Below, in pieces: positions 1-11,434 of a DNA stretch of 64,000 bases (positions are counted from its first letter, which is position 1; every line of letters begins with the position of its first letter). Both the position numbers and the translations under genes were made by a program. The DNA is from Sepioteuthis lessoniana (Eukaryota > Mollusca > Cephalopoda > Myopsida > Loliginidae): contig OY757921.1 of assembly GCA_963585895.1 (NCBI GenBank), forward strand, positions 56,328,581 through 56,392,580, in the 5' to 3' direction. Below the pieces are notes generated by a model that saw only the letters and a program-made list of their open reading frames with translations, was not told where the DNA came from and searched no databases.

Positions 1-404
1 GCTGATATTGTTTCACATCTCATTTAAAGGAAAATATAAACACTTAATTATTTTTTATATAAAATTTTATGAGATTCTAGAAAAATTCTTTACGGATAAT
101 TAAGTCAGTGTAATGCTCATCTCAAGAACGAATAGGAAAAAAAAGGACCACTTAAATAAATTTTAAAAATATTACTTACATCTTATTCCGAGTATGATTT
201 TTATTTACCTTTTCTCTTTCTTTCTTTCTTTCGTCAACTTATATAAATATTTTAAGTCATATTTGTTTATTCCCATGCGATGGGCTTTTTTTAGCAATAA
301 TGAGGCGACTCTGAGTTTTCCTTCGGAAATATTTGGTTCCAGGTCATTGCCAGGATTAAGGGAAATTTTACATCTTCAAGAAAATAACTTTAAGGTCTGT
401 ACCG

Positions 405-1091
405 ATACTAAGTTTTCCTGGGTTTCTGGTGTAATAGAATATCGTCTCCTACATGATTTAGGTTTTATTTTGTGTGTGTATACATGTATACGAAGGGTGC
501 TGAAAAAATACCTTTGATTGTGGGACGTGGAATACACCGACTGTATTCCCTGCAAAGGGGTAAGATTCCCCCAAAAAAGGTTGTCTTAGATATGACACTT
601 AACTGTATCTGATAGTGAGGCTCCAGTTCTGGTATATGGAGTACCCTTTCATTGCAATGTTATGGCTCCATCTATAAGATAAACTTATCTGTTTAAAAAT
701 TATTCGTGTTAGATAGGACCATATGCAAACTTTTAAGAAAAAACTACACAATAAAACGTAAATATGAACGTACAATGAACGTGATCCCCTAACTTCTAGG
801 CATTAAACAACCCTAGACGGGTTGACATGCCGTTAAAATCAATCAATTAAAAGAGAATGATATTTTTCTAAATTATGATTGATTTTTTTGTGGGGAGGGG
901 AGATTTTAAAAATTGAGAAACGACATGCCAAATGTGTTGAATAACTTATGATTTCATGCCTTTTGGTCATTCATTTCTTGGTTGGGACCAAAACTTTTCA
1001 GCTTTCCTTCATTTCTGATGTAATGGAATATTGTCACCTAACTAATTTTGGTTTTATTTTGTGTATGTATATACGTAGGGTGCTGAAAAGA
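405..1091 (+). repeat. Pair of about 100-bp direct repeats around a SINE
   Basis: About 405-505 and 985-1091 share a segment running from TTTCTGxTGTAATxGAATAT through GGTTTTATTTTGTGT to GGGTGCTGAAAA. Between them lies a family A SINE-like copy (about 515-850). The pair may be the ends of one composite element or two independent copies. Confidence 0.5.
515..850 (+). mobile_element. Family A SINE-like repeat
   Basis: The body contains CTCCAGTTCTGGTA, GGAGTACCCTTTCATTGCAA and the closing TTGACATGCCGTTAAAA. The same order recurs at about 7745-8490, 24500-24780 (- strand), 25040-25170, 43676-44160, 52450-53075 and 53985-54200. Family A is my own label for grouping the copies. Confidence 0.6.
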
Positions 1092-1138
1092 TCTTGGCTC
1101 AACCAAGATCACCATTCTCTCGATTATTATTTGATTTG

Positions 1139-1195
1139 AAAAAATTCTGTCTGAGTACTGTGTTAAAAAAACACAGTACTAAGACAGAATTTTTT
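1139..1195. repeat. Near-perfect 26-bp inverted repeat (hairpin)
   Basis: Arms 1139-1164 and 1170-1195 are reverse complements with one mismatch, separated by a 5-nt A loop. The arms read inward from AAAAAATTCTGTCTGAGTAC. An 8-bp palindrome (GATCTTGG/CCAAGATC) lies just upstream near 1089-1110. Confidence 0.85.
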
Positions 1196-2025
1196 TAATT
1201 GTAAAACTCATAAACTTATTACTTCAAACAAGCTTCTGTCTGAAAATTGTATAGTTGTTTTGTTTGTGTTTCTTATTTGTTTTATAAAATAACATATTAA
1301 GAGTTAAGAAAAGAAGCCAAGATTTATTTTAGTTTATATATATGTATATCAGAATGACAGAGGGAGGAAAGGAAAGAAAAGAAAGAGAAAAAGAAAGAAG
1401 GAAAAAGCATTAATTTTCCCAATTATTGATATAGATTCTCGAGAAGATTTTTCAGTTAAAACCAGATCTCAGTAACTCGTCTTTACCCGTTTTAAATATA
1501 ATCACCTTAGTTTGACACATAGTTGCCATTTTACGACCCCAAATCGCAGCTACCACAAACTAGTTGGGGGAATATACTAATGTATGTATATTTCGATGTA
1601 GCTCTGAATTTTGAACCACGTACCTTAATATCATAAAATCGCATTTTAAAATTCCATTAAACTAGATCACGCACTAATGAAAATTTCTAGTATGTTTTGA
1701 GGGAGTCGAAGAAGATTCGTAAACTAAATTGGTCTACTTCTACGTGATTTTAGGTAGCCTATACTAAATTAATACAAATGCAGCTGCAAAAACAATAACC
1801 ATATCTCTAACAAAGCCTGCATCACATGAAGCTCCTTATCCTGATGTTAGCTATGGTTTTGTGGGTAAAACACCATTTTTGCATGTCTTATATATTTATC
1901 ACGGAAATTTTCCAAAAATTCCAACATCAAGACATTAGAAAGTGTGACGTCGCTTTGCTTTTATGTATCACCAATAATTTCTATGTCCTTTTTACTTAAT
2001 TATCTAACAACTTTGAAATTGTTTT

Positions 2026-2026
<1 letters not shown>

Positions 2027-2118
<92 letters not shown>
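2027..2118. repeat. Compound (CA)n(TA)n microsatellite
   Basis: About 36 bp of CA repeats run directly into about 55 bp of TA repeats. Open frames over it are low-complexity artefacts. It abuts the 3' end of a - strand LINE fragment. Confidence 0.97.
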
Positions 2119-2119
<1 letters not shown>

Positions 2120-2900
2120 GATCAAGTCGTGCTGATAACATGGAGTCGCTAGACTCCCTCTTTCTCTCTCTTGCCATCTGTCCCAATCATCCATCTCTGC
2201 TGTCAGGTCCTCTTGACGGCATCCTCCATCTGCACGGAACTGATGTATGCAAGTCTTTGCTGGTCAACTAACACAGACGTGCCCATGTGTTGGAGTCTAT
2301 AGGACAACGTCGTTTATGAGTTCGTCCTTACGTCACCAGCAGGTACTCTGGATGTCTTTTTGTGCTCTACTTCGTCTTACTTGGATGCTTTTTAAGATGG
2401 GATGTAGGAACTACTGTTTTGTTGGGTGTTGCTTCTAGGATTTGTTTAAAATAGAACCTAACATTCCGGCGTAGTTCCCATCAAACTTTTCCTCCATACA
2501 TTCATTAGAATCCAGGTAATGCATTTGTACAGTAGTATCAATACTGCCACAGCTTTGGAGAAATCCTGTTTTATTTTGTCAGAGAGATCAGATTTCTATA
2601 TGATCGAAAACCAGCCTTCCCTGAGCGTATATTGACATCGCTTTCTGTTGGTGAGATGTTTCGACCGAATCATGTGAACTGGTTTATTCATTTCAGAGGC
2701 AGCTTGATATTTAATGTGAAGATGGCTTCTTTTTCTTTAAAAAACATAAATTTCTGTTTTATCTGCGTTTATATAAAGGCCACTTTCCCTTGCTACTTAC
2801 TCTAGGCTATGTGGCAGGGATTCGACTTGGGTAAATTTATATGCGAGAAGCACAAGATCATCTGCATAGGCTGCATCTGTTTCTGTGGGATAACAAGACT
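2119..2900 (-). mobile_element. RTE-like LINE fragment, reverse transcriptase to 3' end (decayed)
   Basis: Read on the - strand, the end near 2890-2840 gives TDAAYADDLVLLA, the catalytic YADD box of a non-LTR reverse transcriptase. It then runs through the KxKQxFSKAVAVLILLYKC-like thumb region to the tail near 2119. The order matches the other copies at 17.6, 35.0 and 45.8 kb. Many frameshifts and stops make it a dead copy. Confidence 0.75.
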
Positions 2901-3539
2901 TAATTAATGCAGTGCAAAATAATTTTTAAAGTTCTGATTTACTCGATGAAAATCAGGTTTTAAAAAAAGTGTGAATTAACAAGTAATAAAAATTTTTTTT
3001 AAATTTATTTAAAAAAAGATGTAAACATTTTTTAGAAACGTCGGGAAAAAAAATAAACCTTTTTTTCCATAGAAATTAAATCTGTATCAGAAATTATTTT
3101 TTTCTCAAAACTGAACTGTAAATCAGGGTTTGTGGCATTTCTGAAAATACACGTCTCGCTGGTAAAGATTCAGAATACTTATTTTTATTTTTATAAGGGT
3201 ATTTGTCGCTACATTGATGTCTCTCTGCAAAAACTGCCCTGCTGTGCAACAAAACTTTAATACCCCAGATGACAAGTGCTAATTGGGGAGGATAATGTAC
3301 AATAAATAAGAGCAGCAGTTATAAAATTCGCATGTAAGCTATTAAAGTGTGTGTCGGCTGCAGTTTTCGTTATGGCTTCTTCATTTATGTTAAGTAGACA
3401 TTTGGTTAAGTAAACAAATTAATTCTTACATGATCAACAGCGCATCATATTTACAGGCGAGTTTTGTCTATCATTACATAACAGAAATTTGTTCTCCTCA
3501 AGTTCTGTAAAATATAATGCCTTTAACGCAGCTTTTTGA

Positions 3540-3541
<2 letters not shown>

Positions 3542-3599
<58 letters not shown>
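3542..3599. repeat. (TA)n microsatellite
   Basis: 58 bp of uninterrupted TA dinucleotides. Confidence 0.98.
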
Positions 3600-3606
<7 letters not shown>

Positions 3607-4122
3607 CTCGGTTATTCTACAGTCGGGTTTATATACATTCAACGAACACCGAACACAATCAGAGATTTAAATAAATTTCAATTAAACACAAATCTGTTTC
3701 TAATAACCGTTCCATGTAGGTTTTTTATTCGAAAAGACAACTTCAATAAAATATGAAAACAACTAATTTTCTTAGACAAGTCCACCATTTTTGTATGATT
3801 TATAGGACTTTTCACAAATTATCTGTTTGAACTTTGTCTTCTACGTCAAAATTTACGTGAACCTTGCAAATGACTGACTAAACCAATTGCTACAAGACTT
3901 AAAACCTTCATCATCATCATCATCATATCGTGCTGGTTGACTCAGATAACTACCTCAGTTGATTTCAGTCAAAAATGTCTTCGATTCAGTGGACGTTTAA
4001 CAACAATTTAAATACTCAGAGTGTGTATATAATCGTTTTCCTTTCTTTTATTTTTATCAAAAAGGAAATATGAAAAAAACGACAAAAATAAATCTTAAAA
4101 TATCTTTATTATCTCATTTCAG

Positions 4123-4283
4123 TTGATATTGAATCCAGCGAAATGACATTGAGTGGTCGTAGTGCCAAGATCGTTTTCAAGCCGACTGTCGAACAACAAA
4201 AAGCATTTTCCAAAACGGGAATTAATGGTCTTTATACTATTAAGTATGATATTTTGCGCAACAAGGATAAAGGTGATATTGTT
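4123..4283 (+). CDS. ITIH-like exon: end of VIT domain
   Basis: The acceptor is a pyrimidine-rich run ending in AG at 4121-4122; the donor is GTAAGT at 4284. The exon opens with two bases completing an upstream codon and ends on a codon border. It encodes 53 residues beginning DIESSEM. FKPTVEQQ and GLYTIKYD match the segment between the VIT and VWA domains of ITIH proteins. The split first codon shows that more coding sequence lies upstream, but I find no further ITIH exon in 1-4122. Confidence 0.88.
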
Positions 4284-6145
4284 GTAAGTAGACATTGATT
4301 AAAATATAAGTACTTGATTGATTGATGTCAAATATGCTAAGCGCTGAAATTTATTAACTAAACTTCACAATAATCGTTACAAAGAATAGCTTTCTGAAGA
4401 GACTTATTAACTTTCACTTAGTCTTTCATTTGCCGTACAGATTAGTAATTTAAAATAAATTAAAACCTATAAAAGCACTCTTCAGTCAGCAACACTTGCC
4501 TGAATTTCTGACGTCTGAGAAGCTGATTTAAAAGCAAAAAACAAAAAAAAATGAAATCTTGTCAAGGGCTCGTTGGTACTAAATTACGAAATAAATTTAT
4601 GACTACTATGACAGTAGTCCATGGTGATATTGATGTTTCTATTAAGGGAGGAGTGGAGGATTCTAATTAGTATTTCCTAGCTATCTCCATTATATTGATA
4701 ATTTGAATAATTAAAAAATGATACTCTGCACTTATTCTCTAAGTTTAAGAATTTTCAGTGTACTGCTCTGATACAAATCGTGCTGTAATGTACGATTTTT
4801 GTTAGGTTAGACTTGTATTTATTCATGATAAGAATTTTAGTAATACATAAATAGATGAATATTTGATACTATTTTCCTCCCCGTATCACTATCATTATCA
4901 GTCACGTGACCCCAGGGTACTAAAGTTGTAGGGGCAACTTGAAGACTCTCTGACAATCACTTACTATCACGGTCATAAGATGCAATATTCAGTGAAAGAC
5001 AGATCTCCCATTCACATATGTTATCTTCCCCCTTCTGCTATTCAGCGAAAACAGGTCTGTCCATTCCCGTATGTTATCCTCCCTCTTCTGCTATTTAGAG
5101 AACAACAGGTCTGTCCATTCCCGTATGTTATCTTCCCTCTTCTGCTATTTAGAGAACAACAGGTCTGTCCATTCACGTATGTTATCTTCCCTCTTCTGCT
5201 ATTTAGAGAACAACAGGTCTGTCCATTCCCGTATGTTATCTTCCCTCTTCTGCTATTTAGAGAACAACAGGTCTGTCCATTCCCGTATGTTATCTTCTCA
5301 CTTCTGCAATTTAGAGAACAACAGGTCTGTCCATTCCCGTATGTTATCTTTCCACTTTTGCTATTTAGAGAAAGACAGGTCTGTCCGTTCCCGTATGTTA
5401 TCTTCCCACTTCTGCTATTAAGAGAAAGTTATGTCTGTCCATTCACGTATGTTATCTTCCCACTTTTGCTATTTAGAGAAATACAGGTCTGTCCATTCCC
5501 CTATGTTATTTCCCACTTCTGCTATTCAACGAAAGACTGGTCAATTCATTTCCGTTAGTTATCTTCCCACCTTTGCTATTTAGAGAAAGACAGGTCTGTC
5601 TATTCCCGTAAGTTATATTATCACCTCTTCGTTTCTCTTTGTCTCTTTTTTTCCTTCCACCATCTTGCGGAAGTTTTTGTAAGGCCTAATCATCTCATCA
5701 CATATCCGTGCCACATCATTTTTCTTCTTTTTTTTTGCAATATTAAGCAAGCTGTCATGTGACTCGAACATTGCCATTATTCTTTTTTTATGACCAATTC
5801 ATTTGTGCTGTGTTTTTTTATATGTTCAAAGGCTTTAGTGTGTCTTTGGAGCTCAGCGGTCAAGCCCCAGATTTCACAAGCATAATTGAGATAACAAGTG
5901 TATGAATGAATTTGATTTTTGATACCAAGGTGATGTTATTGTCTTGCCATAGGTATTTCAGTTTTGTCTTGCCATGTGTATCTCGGTTTTTTTCAGCGCT
6001 AATATTGACGATGCAATTCTTACTAGAACATAATAGTTATTACGTTTAGTGAATGAAATAATATATAAATATAACAGCTATAATGGGACACCGGCAGTAA
6101 TATTTATAACTCTGTCAAATATTACTTCGTAGTGACACCATGAAG

Positions 6146-6234
<89 letters not shown>

Positions 6235-7568
6235 TTAAATCCAAACCATGCCACGATAGATGACATGAGCAACCAGTTTGCTATAGTTATCAAGTTCAGA
6301 AAGCTATAAATCAGCAAAGAAAAAAAATTTTCGTATATTCAATGCTTATTTTATTGTTTTTGTTTTTAGTTATGGAATGGATACTTCATCCACTTTTTCG
6401 CGCCTTCGGGATTAATTCGGATGCCCAAGGATATTGTGTTTGTACTTGATGACAGTACGTCCATGACAGGCAATAAGATGAAGCAAATGAAAGAAGCCAT
6501 GTATATGATTCTCGAAACTCTTCACAAAGACGACCGATTCCACTTTGTGCAATTTAGCAATGTGGTTTCTCCTCGAGAGAGAGGTTTTGTCCAAGCCACG
6601 CCCCGTAATATCGAATCGGCGAAAGAATACGTACGAAGAACTTTCGTTGCTCGTGGAGGTAAGTGTAACACATCAACTGAATGATATAAAGAATATCCTG
6701 GTCAATTTCCATCAAATTATAAAATAATTGTGTCTCTTCCATCACTATATCCGTTCGTGATTCCTAATCAGGTCAGCTTGTGTTTAGAATCAAACCAGAA
6801 AATGAATTTTTATTTGGCTTTAAAATTTAATATAAAAAAGTTTCTTTAGCTGAAATATAAGTACAAAAGGAATAATCGAGGTTCTGTTCGTTGTAATACT
6901 TTTATAGAGAACATATCAACACAGAAATTAGTTAATAGAAATTCCAAGTACGCCGACTACTATAACCTTCTTCTACAGTTTTCACAGCTTCCATGCGAGA
7001 TCCTCGTATCTTTTTTCAAAATTGCTGCTTTTTTTACATAAATGGTTAAATAACACAGCCCCATGTCTACAATCTGACCAGTCACCCTTTTTTCTTTTTC
7101 TCTTGCACTACCATCAAATTCCTAGAGTATCCGATTCTTTTGATTTTCTTAGCCTCTGTTTCATTCTAATATAATTTGTTTACATGGTCAAAACCAAGTA
7201 ATTCGCACAATTCTCAGCTACCGGTCTTTCAAATAACCTTGACATGACGGCGCCCATTGTCTCGCAGGATTAGCGTGTGTCATTTCAGTTTTCTATGATT
7301 TTAGATTCAATAATGTTTGTTTATCATCCAGTAAGTGTTTCGATTCATTGTTACATGAGTGAAATGTCAGTATTTTATCCGATCAGACACAATAATTCTT
7401 CTTACAATTCATTAATCTAGGAAATATTAATTAAAAAACAACATTTAATGTCATCTACAGATTATCACGTGAGTGACGTCAGGTAAACGTCATTATTTAA
7501 CAATTATATGCAAAAGGTGACAGTGAAATGCGTTAAGTAATTCACCAGATATCCATAAAAACCACATC

Positions 7569-7608
<40 letters not shown>

Positions 7609-8800
7609 TAAGAACCATGTAGACAGAAAGAGAGAGAAGAGGGAGAGAGAAAAGAGAGAAGGGAAAGAGGAGAGAGCATTTGCCGATATCAAATGTTTTA
7701 AAAGTCACATAACAACAAATACTAAATTCGTACATATCCCTATCAACGAGACTCAGAATACGCTGACTTTATCTTCCATAGAGGAGTAAGACCTCCTCCT
7801 AAAAAAAGGAGTGTCTTAGTTATAACACTAAACGATATCCGCTGGTGATACTCCAGTTATGGTGCTCTAAGGAGCGTGGAGTACCCTTTTGTTGCCATTA
7901 ATCCAAAGTTGACTCTATGGGTCAAATAGATTTGTTGGATAGTTGAATAAGAATACGTAAAACCATTTAACAATTTGCAAGCAAATGATTGTCATAAATA
8001 GAATTAATAATGTTTGATAGGAATACTTTAAACCATTTAACTACATGTAAATTATTCATATTAACAATAATATACTTGAAGCTATAATAGTTTAGTAAAG
8101 ATTATTTTTAGTTACTTGAAACTTTATAATTGCCACCAAACTGTTGGTGCTAAATAAGAATACTTGAAACCATGTAACTGAAAAAACAAATAATTATTAT
8201 CAAATAAAAATAGTTACTTTAAGGCATACAATTATGCATAAATCATAAGAATTAGACAGCAATACTTGAAACCATATAACTGTGTGCAAATTAGTCGTAT
8301 TAGATTGGAATAATTGAAAACATAGAACTGCGTGCAAATTAGTTGTTTTAGATAGGAATACTTGAAACCATGCAAATGTGTGCAAATTAACCTATACGAG
8401 TGAGTTCGATTCTCATTGGGTGCCCAATTCATGCGGCCTTGTGCTACATCTAAGCAAATGTGTGCAAATTAGTTATATTAGATAGTAATAGTTGATATAT
8501 ATATATAGTCATCCACAAACTGTTCCGTTGTGTTACAACACTTCAGTGTGGCTAGACACGTAGGACGCTTCAAGCTGGGATTGAAACCCGCCCAACTTTA
8601 TGTTAGACTTAGTATCATACCGCTCAGCCAACAGTCGACATGCGTCAGCTTGGCAGTTATAAGGTATTATGCAGTAGCTTTCGTTTGTTTACATTTGCCT
8701 TACCAGATACCAGAGTACTCAATTCATTCGAAGAGCTTTGTATTACGCGAGTGACAGCCATCAATTTCTTCGCCACAGTGCTCAACCTCCATATATATAA

Positions 8801-8838
<38 letters not shown>

Positions 8839-11381
8839 CCAGACAAATATTTGTCGACCAAAAAATGCGCAATTTAAAAAAATTGCTATGGACTTTTAAA
8901 ATATTGTTCTGATTACAGCCAAACATTAAGAAATCAATAATCGATAAGGAATTGATATGCCGTTAAACAGATAAAACAAACCTAAATATATACATTATTT
9001 CCGATGGTGATGCAATGCCGAAGATTATAATTATTTCGTTTAAATGCTATTATGAAAAAATATTTTGTTCTTTTTATTTGTATTTTACTATTTGCGAGTT
9101 TTCCACACCAGATTTACCAGGTGGTTTTCACTGAAGTTTGAGTGACAGCAAGTTTCCGTGGTTCTCCAGAAAATTTGTCAGTATTCTAGCAAATCTCAAC
9201 AGTCCTGTGGTCTGAACAGACTCAATGATTATAGTATTAAATCGTATAGTTATTTTACTCCTCATGAGTTTATTACACTAGTTTTAACTGATGGTTTTTC
9301 ACTGAAGACTGAGTGACAACAAATCTTCTCCGCCCTCCAGGACTCTTCTAGCTGATTTTAACAGTGCTGTAGTCAGGATGGTCTTGATTCTTCCACTGAT
9401 CTTCAGTTTCTCTAGTCTCCTCAGTCCCCCAGGACTCTTCTAAGTATTCTAGCTGATTTTAACAGTGCTGTGGTCAGGATGGTCTTGATTCTTCCTCTGA
9501 TCTTCAGTTCCCCCACTCTCTATTCTGAGTCTTGACAAGTTGTTTTTTCTTGTAAAGTCTTCTGGACGGGAGTGGATGATCTATTTCTACTTCAAAATTC
9601 CCGTGAATCTTATGCGTCTAATTTTCTAGTACAGATTCTGGTTTGTACTTATACCATTTGTCAACATGGTTAAATTGAAATCTCTTGCAAAATTCCCAGT
9701 AGACCCATTCCCTACTCAGTCATTCATACTCTTATATTCTTTTTGCTATATTATTTCCTTTTTTATTTACAGCCACGAATATCAACGACGCCATTATTGA
9801 GGGTCTAAAGTCGTTTGATAGCATTGCATACAAACCTGGAGTTCGAGCCTCCTATCTCATCTTCTTGACTGACGGCCGAGCAACTGTCGGAGAAAAAGAT
9901 CCGAAAAAAATGTTAGCAAACATAAACTCCTACAATCGCCATAGAGTCCACGTCTATTCGATTTCTTTTGGGGCTGACGCTGATTATTCACTTATGCAGA
10001 TGATCAGCTACAACAACCATGGTGTACCGACCCGTATTTACGAGAGTTCTGATTCTGCTTATCAACTGAAACTTTTCTTCGACGAAATCTCTTATATGCT
10101 GATGAAAGGAATCAAGTTCTCTTACAACTCACCTTATGTGCTGTCCGACTACATCGCACGTTCAATGTTCATGAACTACTACGAGGGATCTGAAATAATT
10201 GTTAGCGGTAAAGTGTCTGATCGTAACATGAAGAACCTGGGTGTGACTGTCCGTGAAAGAAAAGGTGGAAGTTACGAAAATGTAAAATTCCTCGCCGATG
10301 CTATTTATACAAATGAACTACCTTCCTTTATGACTATCGAAGAGTACAATAGGATTATGGAGAGAATGTGGGCATTCCTTATAATCAAATATTGGATGAG
10401 ACTAAAAATTATTGGAGGTAGCGCCTCCTATATGGAGGAGCTTGACAGAAAAATCCAGGATCTTTCGCTTAAGGTATCGTTTTATTTTTCTAAAATTCCC
10501 TTTGTTATTTCCGTTATATTCTCAATGATTATCAAATAATCATAATTTAACTTTTATTATTTATTAACGATGTCTCTTTTAAAGTCTAGCTGAATTAGAT
10601 TTGCCACAAAACAGCCCATGCTATTAAGGCGTTTAAAATCGTTCAATGAGTGTTATAAATCAACAAAAAATATTTACATACTGTATGGATGTTTTGTGGG
10701 TTTTAACAAGTTAGTGATTTCTAATATCATTTTTTTTTCTAAAACGTATTAAAATCAATCGTATTCATGATTTGATAGAGAAATTGATTAAAATTAAATT
10801 AAAATAAGAGAAATCTTTTTTATATGCGTTCTTATTTAGTTTTGTTTGTCTTTCTAATTTAATAAAATATCTTATTACACTAAAGCTTAAATACTTGCGC
10901 CCCGCGGGGGGTGCATATTTTTACAAGTATTAATAATAATATATTAATGAAAAATATATGTAAAATAAATATTTACCAGAAGTTTTCGTGAAGACGCCAA
11001 TTTTTAATGTGAGAAGAACCTACAATTGAACAATACACAGAAGCTGAAACTCGTGCATGAATTCTTTAGGAAATATCTTCAATATGAAAGATTGTTCAAA
11101 TTTTTGGTTAATCAGCCTCTTTCTCTCGTCTATGCTTTTTTTCTTCTTTTTTACGACGTTTCCGTCGAGTACCCTCCGGCCTTCTTCTGCTGAGGCAAGA
11201 TTTATTCAACTGGTGGCAGGTGTTGTTCAATATCCTTTAATTTGACATTATTGGTTCTTATGGCATTGTTTTGTGCTGTAATTAAAAGAAATCAAGTTTA
11301 TCGCTTGAAGTTTCCCCTTCTTTACTATATCCTGGTTATCCTCAACACTAAGAAGATTTAAATGCATTTTTCTCTGCATAG

Positions 11382-11434
<53 letters not shown>

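Larger units (their letters stand above)
1..4122. other. Upstream intron or flank: no host exon seen
   Basis: Apart from the repeats listed separately (direct-repeat pair, family A SINE, near-perfect hairpin, CA/TA tract, - strand LINE fragment, TA tract at 3542-3599) I see no coding exon. A short CAT run at about 3909-3926 followed by ATCGTGCTGG resembles the 3' tip of the RTE-like LINE on the - strand. The missing VIT-domain exons were looked for and not found. Confidence 0.5.
4284..6369 (+). other. Intron between ITIH-like exons 1 and 2 of the window
   Basis: About 2.1 kb from GTAAGT to TTTTTAG. It holds the 54-bp minisatellite and an 86-bp GT tract. I see no other gene in it. Confidence 0.8.
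6659..9772 (+). other. Intron between ITIH-like exons 2 and 3
   Basis: About 3.1 kb, holding a TAGA tract, a family A SINE with a tandem tail, a tRNA-like segment and a decayed - strand LINE that reaches to the acceptor. The stretch 6660-7560 shows nothing recognisable. Confidence 0.75.

Noticed and set aside
4980..5558. 192-codon + frame with 18-residue repeats
   Set aside because: It is the translation of a 54-bp minisatellite; a second frame is equally open, and it lies within an intron with no splice support.
4997..5620. Possible CRISPR-like array
   Set aside because: Units are contiguous with no unique spacers, and the DNA is eukaryotic.
8530..8912. + frames across a tRNA-like segment and microsatellite
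   Set aside because: They overlap a SINE or tRNA-like unit on the - strand and an AT/GT tract.
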